64,000 bases of DNA, taken from positions 374,636 to 438,635 of the forward strand of contig VTEF01000001.1 in assembly GCA_008180335.1 (NCBI GenBank), written 5' to 3'. The stretch comes from Priestia megaterium (GTDB taxonomy: Bacteria > Bacillota > Bacilli > Bacillales > Bacillaceae_H). A model generated the notes under the pieces. It saw only the letters and a list, made by a program, of their open reading frames with translations, was not told where the DNA came from and made no database searches. Of the stretch, positions 29,128-38,675 are shown in pieces; the first letter of the stretch is position 1; each line of letters starts with the position of its first letter. Both the position numbers and the translations under genes were made by a program.

Positions 29128-30408
29128 ATGCCTTTATTAAAAAAAGTTGTTGGAGACGTTGAGGTTAACAAAGATTTACTATTATTGCTTATGATTGGAG
29201 GGCTTTATGCCCTTGCTATTTCGATTTCAAACTCATTTGTGAATGTGTATTTATGGAAGCAATCAGGAGAATTTTCAGACTTAGCCATTTATAACTTGGC
29301 AGTTGTTGTGTTGCAGCCATTAACGTTTATTCTAGCTGGCAAATGGGCTAAAAAAATTGATCGAGTCGTTGTCCTTCGACTAGGTGTTTCATTCTTAGCA
29401 GTGTTTTATATAGCAGTGCTATTGGTAGGGGAAAATGCAGCTCAATTTTTGGTTCTGTTAGGGGCAGTTTTAGGGATAGGCTATGGATTTTACTGGCTTG
29501 CATTCAATGTATTAACATTTGAAATAACGGAGCCGGATACTAGGGATTTTTTTAATGGATTTTTAGGCGTTTTGAACTCATTTGCGGGCATGATTGGGCC
29601 TGTAGGGGCAGGATTTATTATTTCTTCATTGTATGAATCCATCGGTTATCGAGTGATCTTTGGTTTATCACTTCTTCTATTTATTAGTGCTGTCGTATTA
29701 AGCTTCTTTTTACAAAGAAGATCAGCTGAGGGTGTCTACCGCTTTAAAGAGGTACTAGCTGAGCGGAAGTATAATCGAGATTGGCGACAAATTTTACGTG
29801 CTCACTTCTTTCAAGGGATTCGAGAAGGAACTTTTATCTTTATTGTGTCTGTCCTTGTATTTATTACGACTGATAGTGAATTGGCATTAGGTACATTTGG
29901 ATTAATCAACTCAGCGGTGGCATTTGTTGCTTATTATGTTGCATCACGCTTTATTAAGCAAAAGACCCGCTTGAAATTTATTTTAGCAGGTGGAATCTTA
30001 CTTTACGGTTCCGTGTTTTTGATAACCTTTGATATATCATATCCTAAACTGATTGTATACGCTGTATGCATCGCAATTGGATACCCTATTTTGCTTGTTC
30101 CTTATATGTCTTTAACATATGATGTCATTGGACGAGCCAAAGACATTATCTCAAAACGAATTGAATACATTGTTGTCCGGGAAGTATTTTTAAACACGGG
30201 GCGTATCGTGTCCATTCTCTCTTTCTTAATAGCTGTTAGTTTCTTTGATGAACAAAAAAGCATTTCTGTGCTGCTAACTATTATTGGAGCCGGCCATATA
30301 TGCATATATTTATGTGTCAGAAATATTTCACAACCTTCTAGTACAAATAGCTCTAAGCCAGTGACACAGCCTACTCTAAATGAAGGAGACGGTGAATCGC
30401 CAGCATAG
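29128..30408 (+). CDS. yqgE: MFS-type transporter YqgE
   Basis: 426 residues with about 12 membrane helices and a soluble loop after helix 6 (EGVYRFKEVLAERKYNRDWR). Synteny between sodA and pbpA identifies YqgE. The substrate is unknown. The ATG lies behind AAAAGGAG. The C-terminal 35 residues are polar and low-complexity. Confidence 0.85.
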   Translation: MPLLKKVVGDVEVNKDLLLLLMIGGLYALAISISNSFVNVYLWKQSGEFSDLAIYNLAVVVLQPLTFILAGKWAKKIDRVVVLRLGVSFLAVFYIAVLLVGENAAQFLVLLGAVLGIGYGFYWLAFNVLTFEITEPDTRDFFNGFLGVLNSFAGMIGPVGAGFIISSLYESIGYRVIFGLSLLLFISAVVLSFFLQRRSAEGVYRFKEVLAERKYNRDWRQILRAHFFQGIREGTFIFIVSVLVFITTDSELALGTFGLINSAVAFVAYYVASRFIKQKTRLKFILAGGILLYGSVFLITFDISYPKLIVYAVCIAIGYPILLVPYMSLTYDVIGRAKDIISKRIEYIVVREVFLNTGRIVSILSFLIAVSFFDEQKSISVLLTIIGAGHICIYLCVRNISQPSSTNSSKPVTQPTLNEGDGESPA

Positions 30409-30501
30409 CTCTTCACTAAGTAAGCGGTTAATCATGAGATAAACACTTTGTACTATAGATATTACAGGCATTTTCTTTTACAATGAAAACAATGTATAAA
30501 T

Positions 30502-30530
30502 GGACACCTTGTAGGTGTCTATTTGTTTGC
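30502..30530 (+). terminator. Possible terminator before pbpA
   Basis: GGACACC and GGTGTCT arms with a five-base loop, followed by a broken T-tract (ATTTGTTTG). It is weak. Confidence 0.4.
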
Positions 30531-30588
30531 CAAATCACTTGTTTTATGGTGAGATTGTATATATGTTTTATAAAGTGTAGGTGTAGAA

Positions 30589-32757
30589 ATGAAAAAAAAA
30601 GACAGAAGAAAAACACATGTGCCTTTTCGCTTGAATTTATTATTTTTGGCAGTATTTGCCCTGTTTTCAGTCCTTATTTTGCGACTAGGCCTTGTTCAAA
30701 TTGTATATGGTGAAAGTTATCAGAGAGAAGTAGAAAAAACAGAAGATGTAACCGTTAATACACCTGTTCCTCGAGGAAGGATGTATGATCGATATAATCG
30801 AGTTATTGTAGATAATAAGCCGTTAAATGCTATTACGTATACACGCTTTCAAGGAAATACCGCAAAAGAGAGATTAAAGATTGCCAAGAAGCTAGCGGAT
30901 CTCATTGAGGTTCCTTATTCAACAAATGTGATTGATGTACCAAATAATAAAGATAATAAGCAAGATGTCGTAAAAATTACAGAAAGAGATTTGAAAGATT
31001 ACTGGATTATGCTTCATCCGGAACAAGCCAAACAAAAAATTAGTAACGAAGATCGTAAAAAAGTTGAAGCTGAAGAAATGACAGATAAAGAGTTATATGA
31101 ACGTCAATTAAGTAGGATTACGAAACAAGATCTGCAAACACTTGCTGGAGATTTAGAAGTACTAGCTATTAAACGGCAAATGGAAGCTGGTTATGCTCAA
31201 ACTCCTCAAATTATAAAAAGCGGTGTGACTAATGAAGAATTTGCAGTTGTCAGTGAAAATCTCGAACAACTACCAGGAGTTGATACGACAACTTATTGGG
31301 AAAGGTACTACCCGGAAGAAGAGACTCTTAGAACGCTTTTAGGAAATGTATCATCAGCGAATGAAGGCTTGCCGCGCGATAAAGTAGACTACTACTTATC
31401 AAGAGGATACAGTCGTAATGATCAAGTGGGAACGAGTTATCTTGAAGAAGAATATGAATCTGAACTAAAGGGACAAAAAGAAAAACTTCAGTACGTAACG
31501 AGTCGGGATGGAAGTTTAATTGAAACCATTCAACTATCTGAAGGGCAACGTGGCAGCGACCTTGTTCTAACAATTGATATGGAATTGCAAAAAGCAGTTG
31601 AAGAACAAATTACAAATCAAATATTGCAAAAGAAACAAATGAGCGGTACAAGCTACTTTGATCGTGCTTTTGTTATTATGATGGATCCTCGTACAGGCGA
31701 AATTCTAACTATGGCCGGTAAACAATATGTAATTGATAAAAAAACCGGAAAGTCTAAAATTAATGACTTTGCTTTAGGAAACTTATCTACTTCTTATACA
31801 ATGGGATCTGTTGTTAAGGGAGCTACTGTTCTAGCTGGCTTTGATTCAGGAGCAATTACACCTAATACCGTTTTCGTTGATGAACCGATTAAATTTGCTG
31901 GAACCAAAGAGAAGAAATCATTTAAGAATATGGGTCCGGTTAATTATTCGACGGCCTTAAAACAATCTTCAAACGTGTTTATGTTTAAGACAGTAATGGA
32001 AATGGCAGGGGTAACATATCACTATAACGGGTCTCTACCAATTAAATCTGATACGTTCGCACAATTGCGTTCCTACTACAGCCAATTTGGCTTAGGTGTC
32101 TCAACAGGTATTGAACTGGATAACGAATCAAAAGGCTTCCAAGGTGGAAGCAGTATCCCTGGTACGGCTCTTGACTTAGCAATTGGTCAATACGATACGT
32201 ATACGCCTCTACAACTCGTGCAATATGCATCCACTATTGCAAACAGGGGCTATCGCATCAAACCACAAATTGTAAAAGAAATTCGAAAGCCAACAATTAA
32301 AGAAGAAGAAATTGGCGGTGTTCAATATTCATTTGAAACACAAGTGTTAAATCGAATTACAATGAAACAAGAGTATATTAAAGCTGTTCAACAAGGATTT
32401 AAACGTGTGACACAGGAAAAAGGCGGCAGTGGTTATGCAGCATTTTCAAGTGCTTCATATAATCCTGCTGGTAAATCAGGAACGGCACAGGCATTTGTCA
32501 AAAATCCAAGTGGCGGAGAGCCGATTGAAGTGAATAATTCAACATTTATTGCTTATGCACCGGCAGATAATCCAGAAGTAGCGATGGCAGTTGTCGTTCC
32601 TTCAGCTTTTACACCAAGCAGTCCGAATAACATTTCAAAAGAACTTGCGCGTAAAGCAATGGATACGTATTTTGAGTTAAAGGAAAAAGGTGAAAAAGAA
32701 GTCGAAGAGCAAGAAGAACAACAAAAGGTGATCAATACTGAGACAACCAGTCAATAA
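30589..32757 (+). CDS. pbpA: Penicillin-binding protein 2A (class B transpeptidase)
   Basis: A 722-residue class B PBP that cross-links peptidoglycan during rod elongation or spore outgrowth. It has a short basic cytoplasmic tail (MKKKDRRKTHVPFR), one membrane anchor (residues ~14-36), and a PBP dimer domain with VNTPVPRGRMYDRYNRV. The transpeptidase domain has the active serine in MGSVVK (SxxK), SSN in KQSSNVFMF, and KSGTAQ. The C-terminus is acidic and glutamine-rich. It is the pbpA orthologue by synteny with sodA and pst. Confidence 0.94.
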   Translation: MKKKDRRKTHVPFRLNLLFLAVFALFSVLILRLGLVQIVYGESYQREVEKTEDVTVNTPVPRGRMYDRYNRVIVDNKPLNAITYTRFQGNTAKERLKIAKKLADLIEVPYSTNVIDVPNNKDNKQDVVKITERDLKDYWIMLHPEQAKQKISNEDRKKVEAEEMTDKELYERQLSRITKQDLQTLAGDLEVLAIKRQMEAGYAQTPQIIKSGVTNEEFAVVSENLEQLPGVDTTTYWERYYPEEETLRTLLGNVSSANEGLPRDKVDYYLSRGYSRNDQVGTSYLEEEYESELKGQKEKLQYVTSRDGSLIETIQLSEGQRGSDLVLTIDMELQKAVEEQITNQILQKKQMSGTSYFDRAFVIMMDPRTGEILTMAGKQYVIDKKTGKSKINDFALGNLSTSYTMGSVVKGATVLAGFDSGAITPNTVFVDEPIKFAGTKEKKSFKNMGPVNYSTALKQSSNVFMFKTVMEMAGVTYHYNGSLPIKSDTFAQLRSYYSQFGLGVSTGIELDNESKGFQGGSSIPGTALDLAIGQYDTYTPLQLVQYASTIANRGYRIKPQIVKEIRKPTIKEEEIGGVQYSFETQVLNRITMKQEYIKAVQQGFKRVTQEKGGSGYAAFSSASYNPAGKSGTAQAFVKNPSGGEPIEVNNSTFIAYAPADNPEVAMAVVVPSAFTPSSPNNISKELARKAMDTYFELKEKGEKEVEEQEEQQKVINTETTSQ

Positions 32758-32838
32758 AGAAAAACTTCAATTAAAAGGGCTTCCTTCTCCACTGATTGTT
32801 AGTTAAATCAATCAAGGTAAATTACTTATTATCTATTC

Positions 32839-32864
32839 AGCGCTGAGTTATTCAGCGCTTTTTT
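32839..32864 (+). terminator. Terminator after pbpA
   Basis: AGCGCTGA pairs with TCAGCGCT and runs into T6. Confidence 0.85.
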
Positions 32865-33001
32865 GTATGTTTAACTTTAGAGAGGATATGCTATAAGTAG
32901 GTAATGTAAAGGCCGAATTTGCTTTTAATTTTGCATACATTATTGAAAATGAGGAAAAAAGAACCGTTTATTTTCCAAACGCCTAAGTAAAATGACCTCG
33001 G

Positions 33002-33052
33002 TTTACAAAACCTTTACATTCAGTTAAAACGTTATTAATAGTTAACTATTAT
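33002..33052 (+). promoter_or_regulatory. PhoP-type promoter of the pst operon
   Basis: Four hexamers spaced exactly 11 bp apart: TTTACA (33002), TTTACA (33013), TTAAAA (33024) and TTAATA (33035). This is the direct-repeat pattern of the Bacillus PhoP box (TTAACA, 5-bp gaps). A -10-like TATTAT (33047-33052) lies 17 bp after the third repeat. The operon should be induced by phosphate starvation. Confidence 0.8.
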
Positions 33053-33101
33053 TCTATAACGGTAGGATAAAACAACGAAATGTCGTAGGAGGAATTTGAG
33101 A

Positions 33102-34061
33102 ATGAAAAGCTTTAAATTTCTAGCAATGTCAGTCATGATCGGATCTGCAGTTGCATTTACATCTGCATGTGGTCAAACAGGTGGCGAAAAAGGTGCGGAG
33201 TCTAGCGAAGAAAACAAGCAATTAGAAGGCGATATCGCTATCGACGGTTCATCAACTGTATATCCAATTATGGAAGCTGTTGGTGAAGAATATATGGCAG
33301 CTCAACCAGGAGTTAAAGTATCTGTTGGTTTGTCCGGTACAGGCGGTGGATTTGAGAAGTTTACAAAAGGTGAAACAGACTTAAGTAATGCATCTCGTCC
33401 AATTAAAGATGAAGAGAAAAAAGCGGCTGAAGAAGCTGGAATTGAAATTCAAGAATTTGAATTAGCATATGATGGTTTATCAGTTGTTATAAATAAAGAA
33501 AATGACTGGGTAGATCATTTAACAGTAGAAGAATTACAAAAAATGTGGGTAAATGACGGCAAAACTAAAAAATGGTCTGACATTCGTGAAGGATGGCCAG
33601 AAGAAGAAATTAAATTCTTCTCTCCAGGACATGATTCAGGAACATTTGATTACTTTAACGAAGTAATCTTAGAAGAGAAAGAACTTGTTGAATCTGCAAC
33701 TCTTTCTGAAGATGATAACGTCTTAGTAAACGGTGTAACTGGTGATAAAAATGCGATTGCTTACTTCGGTTATGCATATTATGCAGAAAATAAAGATAAG
33801 TTAAAAGTTGTACCAATCGATGGCGGCAACGGACCAGTTGAGCCAAATAATGAAACAGTTATGAGTGGTGAATATGCACCATTATCTCGTCCACTTTACA
33901 CATATGTAAACGTAGATGCACTTAAAGAAAAAGAACAAGTACGTGATTATGTGAAATTTACACTTGAAAATGCTGGCGCACTTGCTGAAGAAGTTGGCTA
34001 TGTCAGCTTAAAACAAGAAGAATATGACGAACAACTTAAGACACTTGAAGGCTTAAAGTAA
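33102..34061 (+). CDS. pstS: Phosphate ABC transporter substrate-binding lipoprotein
   Basis: A 319-residue phosphate-binding lipoprotein. The signal peptide ends in the lipobox AFTSAC with the lipidated cysteine near residue 25. Phosphate-binding segments are IDGSSTVYPI, GLSGTGGGF, SNASRPI and SPGHDSGTFDYF. The ATG at 33102 follows AGGAGG by nine bases. It is the first gene of pstSCAB-phoU. A stem-loop follows it, probably to raise its level over the membrane genes. Confidence 0.96.
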   Translation: MKSFKFLAMSVMIGSAVAFTSACGQTGGEKGAESSEENKQLEGDIAIDGSSTVYPIMEAVGEEYMAAQPGVKVSVGLSGTGGGFEKFTKGETDLSNASRPIKDEEKKAAEEAGIEIQEFELAYDGLSVVINKENDWVDHLTVEELQKMWVNDGKTKKWSDIREGWPEEEIKFFSPGHDSGTFDYFNEVILEEKELVESATLSEDDNVLVNGVTGDKNAIAYFGYAYYAENKDKLKVVPIDGGNGPVEPNNETVMSGEYAPLSRPLYTYVNVDALKEKEQVRDYVKFTLENAGALAEEVGYVSLKQEEYDEQLKTLEGLK

Positions 34062-34071
34062 TAGACAAATG

Positions 34072-34105
34072 AAGATGAGAAGCAGATTCGTTTGCTTCTC
34101 ATCTT
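34072..34105 (+). terminator. Attenuating stem-loop between pstS and pstC
   Basis: AGATGAGAAGCA pairs with TGCTTCTCATCT. Only a short TT-CC tail follows, so partial termination or 3'-end protection of the pstS message is likelier than full termination. Confidence 0.6.
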
Positions 34106-34133
34106 TCCATGCAATGGAAAGGGGTTTACTACG

Positions 34134-35087
34134 TTGGCTTTAGTAAATAGCAATAACCAGAAGGGTTCAGTAAAAGAACTGATTAAACAAAACAAATCTA
34201 AAAAAGGTGCATCAGTAATCATAGAGAAAATGATGCCCGTTCTTCTCTTTTTAACTGCTGTTGTTTCAGCTTTAACAACAGTCGGAATTTTATTTACATT
34301 AATTTTTGAAACGATTATGTTCTTTTCAAGAGTATCATTTGTAGAGTTTATTACAGGAAAGAAATGGCTTCCGTTTGTTGAGCAAGCAGGTAATTTTGGA
34401 GTATTACCGTTAGTAATGGGCACATTACTCATTACTGTAATTGCGATGCTTGTTGCCATTCCTGTAGGATTAGCAGCTGCCATTTTCTTGAGTGAATACG
34501 CGTCAGATCGTACACGACGCATCATTAAACCGATTTTAGAAGTATTAGCTGGGATTCCAACAATTGTATACGGGTTTTTTGCTTTAACATTCGTAACACC
34601 TATATTACAAAAGATTATTCCAGACTTAGGACTGTTTAATGCATTAAGTCCAGGTATTGTAGTTGGGATTATGATTATTCCAATGATTGCATCCTTATCA
34701 GAAGATGCAATGAGTTCAGTTCCTCAATCTATGAGAGAAGGGGCGCTTGGGTTAGGAGCAACACGTTTAGAAGTCGCAATCAAAGTAGTATTACCAGCAG
34801 CGCTATCAGGCATTATTGCATCGTTTGTACTTGGGATTTCTCGTGCAATTGGTGAAACAATGATTGTAACAGTAGCAGGTGGTGCAACACCAACGATGAC
34901 TTTAGACGTGACGGGTTCAATTCAAACAATGACAGCATATATTGTTCAAGTAGCAACAGGTGATGCTGGATACGGTACAACTGTTTATTACAGTATTTAT
35001 GCTGTTGGAATGACATTGTTTGTATTTACATTATTGATGAACTTAGTAGCTCAATTTATCACGAAGCGCTTTAGGGAGGAATACTGA
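34134..35087 (+). CDS. pstC: Phosphate ABC transporter permease PstC
   Basis: A 317-residue permease with six helices. It has the conserved EYASDRTRRIIKPILEVLAG segment and the ATPase-contact loop SMREGALGLGATRLEVAIKV. The TTG at 34134 has GAAAGGGG nine bases upstream. Codons further upstream in frame lie in the pstS-pstC stem-loop and are not used. pstA starts 2 bp after its stop. Confidence 0.94.
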   Translation: MALVNSNNQKGSVKELIKQNKSKKGASVIIEKMMPVLLFLTAVVSALTTVGILFTLIFETIMFFSRVSFVEFITGKKWLPFVEQAGNFGVLPLVMGTLLITVIAMLVAIPVGLAAAIFLSEYASDRTRRIIKPILEVLAGIPTIVYGFFALTFVTPILQKIIPDLGLFNALSPGIVVGIMIIPMIASLSEDAMSSVPQSMREGALGLGATRLEVAIKVVLPAALSGIIASFVLGISRAIGETMIVTVAGGATPTMTLDVTGSIQTMTAYIVQVATGDAGYGTTVYYSIYAVGMTLFVFTLLMNLVAQFITKRFREEY

Positions 35088-35089
35088 TT

Positions 35090-35965
35090 ATGTACGTGGA
35101 TCGCACGCAAGTCCAAAAACGAATGCACGGACGGTTATTAAAAAATACAATTTTTAGACTAATATTCTTTTGTGCAACCATTTTTGGCTTAGCTGTATTG
35201 GCTATGCTTTTATATCGGGTATTGACTCAAGGATTAGGTTGGTTAGATGCCGACTTTTTACAAAACTTTGCGTCACGTCGACCAGAACAGGCTGGCGTTA
35301 AAGCCGCTCTTATTGGATCATTATGGCTAATGGCTGTTGTAGCACCAGTGTCATTGATTCTCGGAGTAGGGACAGCATTGTATTTAGAAGAATATGCAAA
35401 GAAAAATAAATTTAACGACTTTATTAAATTAAATATTTCAAACTTAGCAGGCGTGCCGTCAATTGTTTTTGGTTTACTTGGATTAACGATTTTTGTTCGT
35501 GAACTTGCATTGGGCAGAAGCATTTTAGCAGCAGGATTAACGATGAGTTTATTGATTCTGCCAGTTATTGTTGTTGCTGCACAAGAAGCAATCCGTTCAG
35601 TGCCTACACAATTACGTGAAGCTTCTTTTGGAATGGGTGCTACGAAGTGGCAAACGATTTACCGTGTTGTACTGCCAGCAGCTATCCCAGGAATTTTAAC
35701 AGGAAGCATTTTAGCTTTATCTCGAGCAGTAGGTGAAACAGCACCTCTTGTTGTAGTAGGTTTACCGACATTCATTGCATATTTACCAGCAGGTATACTT
35801 GATACGGCGACAGTGTTGCCAATGCAAATTTATAACTGGACCAGCCGTCCGCAGGCTGATTTCCAAAGTGTTGCAGCAGCAGGAATCATTGTATTGTTAG
35901 TATTTTTAATTTTGATGAATTCAATCGCAGTATTTATTCGCAATAAGTTCCAAAAACGTTATTAA
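35090..35965 (+). CDS. pstA: Phosphate ABC transporter permease PstA
   Basis: A 291-residue permease. After the first helix (IFFCATIFGLAVLAMLLYRV) come NLAGVPSIVFGLLGL, and the contact loop QLREASFGMGATKWQTIYRV. The ATG at 35090 lies behind AGGGAGGA, within the end of pstC. Confidence 0.94.
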   Translation: MYVDRTQVQKRMHGRLLKNTIFRLIFFCATIFGLAVLAMLLYRVLTQGLGWLDADFLQNFASRRPEQAGVKAALIGSLWLMAVVAPVSLILGVGTALYLEEYAKKNKFNDFIKLNISNLAGVPSIVFGLLGLTIFVRELALGRSILAAGLTMSLLILPVIVVAAQEAIRSVPTQLREASFGMGATKWQTIYRVVLPAAIPGILTGSILALSRAVGETAPLVVVGLPTFIAYLPAGILDTATVLPMQIYNWTSRPQADFQSVAAAGIIVLLVFLILMNSIAVFIRNKFQKRY

Positions 35966-36012
35966 AAAATTGTGTTCTTAACGGTTAATTAGGATGGAGG
36001 AGGACCATTACA

Positions 36013-36822
36013 ATGGAAATGGCAATTGAACCAAAAAACAAAAATGTAGAAAAAGAACAAAAACAGAGAGAGATTGTCTATAAAACAAAAGGATTAAATT
36101 TATGGTACGGAGAAACGCATGCATTAAAAAACATTGATTTAAACATTCATGAAAATGAGGTTACAGCGATTATTGGACCGTCCGGTTGTGGTAAATCGAC
36201 ATACATTAAAACGTTAAACCGCATGGTTGAAATGACCCCGATTGTACGTACATCTGGCGAAATTGAATATCGCGGTCGAAATATTTTTGATAAATCATAT
36301 CGAGTGGAAGAATTACGTACAGAGGTAGGTATGGTGTTTCAAAAGCCAAACCCATTCCCGAAATCTATTTATGATAACATTGCTTATGGACCAAGAATTC
36401 ATGGTATCCGTAACAAAAAAGTTTTAGATGAAATTGTTGAAAAAAGTTTAAAAGGTGCAGCGATTTGGGATGAGGTAAAAGATCGTTTAAATCAAAATGC
36501 ATATGGACTATCAGGTGGGCAGCAGCAACGTTTATGTATTGCACGCTGCTTAGCAATCGAACCAGATGTTATTTTAATGGATGAACCAACATCGGCTCTT
36601 GATCCAATTTCAACATTAAAAGTAGAAGAGTTAGTTCAAGAATTGAAGAAAGACTTCAGTATCATTATTGTTACACATAATATGCAGCAAGCAGCACGTA
36701 TTTCAGATAAAACAGCATTCTTCTTAAATGGAGAAGTGGTTGAGTTTGCTGAAACAGATAAGATTTTCTCAAACCCATCTGATAAGCGTACAGAAGATTA
36801 TATCACTGGTCGCTTCGGCTAA
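36013..36822 (+). CDS. pstB: Phosphate ABC transporter ATPase PstB
   Basis: 269 residues with Walker [18 protein letters not shown], signature [16 protein letters not shown], Walker [13 protein letters not shown] and VTHN. About 20 extra charged N-terminal residues precede the fold. Only one pstB is present here, whereas B. subtilis has two in tandem. Confidence 0.96.
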   Translation: MEMAIEPKNKNVEKEQKQREIVYKTKGLNLWYGETHALKNIDLNIHENEVTAIIGPSGCGKSTYIKTLNRMVEMTPIVRTSGEIEYRGRNIFDKSYRVEELRTEVGMVFQKPNPFPKSIYDNIAYGPRIHGIRNKKVLDEIVEKSLKGAAIWDEVKDRLNQNAYGLSGGQQQRLCIARCLAIEPDVILMDEPTSALDPISTLKVEELVQELKKDFSIIIVTHNMQQAARISDKTAFFLNGEVVEFAETDKIFSNPSDKRTEDYITGRFG

Positions 36823-36857
36823 TAACAATCATATTTAAAACAGGGGAGCTGGGATGA

Positions 36858-37517
36858 GTGGTTGTACGTGAAAAATTTCATGGTGATTTAAAAATATTGC
36901 GCGAGAAATTATTAGAAATTGGTCGATTGGCGGAGGTAGCCTTAAATAAGTCAGTTGAAGCGTTACAAACAAAAAATGTTGACTTAGCTCTTGAAATTAT
37001 TGATTCTGACATTGAAGTGGACCAACTTGAAGAAGAAATTAATGATTTGGCCATTTTACTAATTGCAAAACAGCAGCCGGTTGCTATCGATTTAAGAAGA
37101 ATTATTGTGGCAATTAAAATTGCATCAGATATCGAACGAATGGCTGATTTTGCTGTTAACATTGCAAAATCTTCGATTCGAATCGGAAAAGAAGAGTTAA
37201 TCAAGCCGTTAGAGCATGTACAGAAGATGCATACAATAGCAACTGAAATGCTCGAGCTATCATTAAAAGCATATCATGAGGAAGATTTAGTTTTGGCGAA
37301 AAAAGTCGCTGAAATGGATGATGAAGTGGATGCTCTTTATGGTACAACAATTAAGGATTTATTGAGTCTTGCAAAGGAAAAACAAGAGGCGATAAATCAA
37401 ATTACGCAGTTATTGTTTGTAGCTCGCTATTTAGAACGAATGGCAGATCATACAACAAATGTAGCAGAGAGTATATTTTATTTGGTCAAAGGAAAACGCT
37501 ACGATTTAAATGATTAA
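36858..37517 (+). CDS. phoU: Phosphate transport system regulator PhoU
   Basis: A 219-residue all-helical protein with two PhoU repeats. Their metal-binding stretches are DIERMADFAVNIAKS and YLERMADHTTNVAES. It modulates Pst activity and PhoR signalling in families where this is known. A GTG start lies behind AGGGGAG. B. subtilis lacks phoU at this position, so its presence is a difference. Confidence 0.94.
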   Translation: MVVREKFHGDLKILREKLLEIGRLAEVALNKSVEALQTKNVDLALEIIDSDIEVDQLEEEINDLAILLIAKQQPVAIDLRRIIVAIKIASDIERMADFAVNIAKSSIRIGKEELIKPLEHVQKMHTIATEMLELSLKAYHEEDLVLAKKVAEMDDEVDALYGTTIKDLLSLAKEKQEAINQITQLLFVARYLERMADHTTNVAESIFYLVKGKRYDLND

Positions 37518-37546
37518 TAAGATACTGACTTTACTTTCATGTATAA

Positions 37547-37582
37547 AAAAATTCTCTTCTTATTTAAGAAGAGGATTTTTTT
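37547..37582 (+). terminator. Terminator of the pst operon
   Basis: AAAATTCTCTTCTTA pairs with TAAGAAGAGGATTTT and ends in T7. Confidence 0.85.
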
Positions 37583-37650
37583 GTTTATTTGGCTTTACTA
37601 AGCAGTGATCTCCAGTAAATGAAAAAACTTATATTGGTTAAAGTTTTATT

Positions 37651-38079
37651 TTATTCCGTTAAAGTTTTAACAATCTGTTTTAAACTCATTGTTGGTGTTA
37701 ACGTGTATGTACCAACTTGGAATTGTGTACTTAATTTCTCTTGCTTTACTAGTTTATCAAATTCTTTTGTGTCCTTAATAATTCCGTGTTTGAGAAGCAC
37801 ATTTGCAATATCAATGCTTGTCATTCCTTGGGTAATCGAAATTGTTACTTCTCGTGGAGAAGGGGCATGATCTGTTTGCTTCGTATTTTTTAACTTCGAA
37901 TAGTCTTTTTGAGAAATGAGTACATAGTTGTTTTCTTGTGCATAAGCGATGACATCCTTTTCACTTATACTTTCGTCTACAGCTGATTTTTTGTTTTCTT
38001 GTGCATAATAAACAGCTCCTAAGATGGAAGTAGCTGTTAATAAACCAATTGAAAATGCGCGAATTGTTATATTATTCAT
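37651..38079 (-). CDS. YqzC-like membrane-anchored protein
   Basis: 142 residues with one N-terminal helix (AFSIGLLTATSILGAVYYA), then a polar linker. A C-terminal domain follows (VTISITQGMTSIDIANVLLK, FDKLVKQEKLSTQFQVGTYT) resembling the LysM-like domain at the front of MltG/YceG. No catalytic part follows, so it is not a full transglycosylase. The ATG at 38079 follows AGGAGA and overlaps the end of the upstream gene by eight bases. Position after pst suggests YqzC of B. subtilis. Confidence 0.75.
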   Translation of the reverse strand: MNNITIRAFSIGLLTATSILGAVYYAQENKKSAVDESISEKDVIAYAQENNYVLISQKDYSKLKNTKQTDHAPSPREVTISITQGMTSIDIANVLLKHGIIKDTKEFDKLVKQEKLSTQFQVGTYTLTPTMSLKQIVKTLTE

Positions 38080-38458
38080 TTGACGCGGTCTCCTGCTTTC
38101 CATGAGATAAAATCAGCTTTATTTCTTCTCTCGGCATCCTTAGGATTTTCGCTACTTCTTCAATGGGATATCCATTTTCATGTAAAGTGTGAACAAGCTC
38201 AGATGAAGCTGGCAGCTTTTGTTGATCCAGACTAACAGGATCATCTGAAGCATTTTTTTTAACAGAAACCGAAGGCAAAATGAATAGCTCTTCTTCAAGA
38301 ATATCAAAACGTTTATTCGTTTGATACTGTTCTTTTATAACGGTTAATGATAGCTGCTCAAGTTGTTTTTCAAGAGTTTTAACCTTGTTTTCTTTTAAAA
38401 AGGAAAATAATAATAACAGGAATGAAACGCATATTAAAATGATGAATGTATAAAACAT
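38072..38458 (-). CDS. YqzD-like single-pass membrane protein
   Basis: 128 residues with an N-terminal helix (FYTFIILICVSFLLLLFSFL), a coiled-coil segment (KVKTLEKQLEQLSLTVIKEQ) and a small helix-turn-helix-like end (YPIEEVAKILRMPREEIKLI). The ATG lies behind GAGGTGA. It is coupled to the gene below by an eight-base overlap. The pair matches the yqzD-yqzC position of B. subtilis. Its function is unknown. Confidence 0.72.
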   Translation of the reverse strand: MFYTFIILICVSFLLLLFSFLKENKVKTLEKQLEQLSLTVIKEQYQTNKRFDILEEELFILPSVSVKKNASDDPVSLDQQKLPASSELVHTLHENGYPIEEVAKILRMPREEIKLILSHGKQETASNE

Positions 38459-38675
38459 AATGTCACCTCAGAAGATGGATTACAAGATAATTTCATCATA
38501 TCATAAATCGGCAAATTGTGTTTATTGTAGCAGTTTTTTCTTAGTGTTAAGATAAAAGTACGAAAAATTATGAGAGATTTATCGGATAAATAAAAGAAGC
38601 AACAAGTATGAAAAAGCAGTAGAGAGTAAATAAGGAAAGCAAAGTAATTATTTTATACAGTAAAGTGGTGAAATA

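Larger units (their letters stand above)
32758..33101. other. Gap between pbpA and pstS
   Basis: 344 bases. It contains the pbpA terminator (32839-32864) and the Pho-type promoter (33002-33052). I see nothing gene-like in the rest. Confidence 0.6.
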
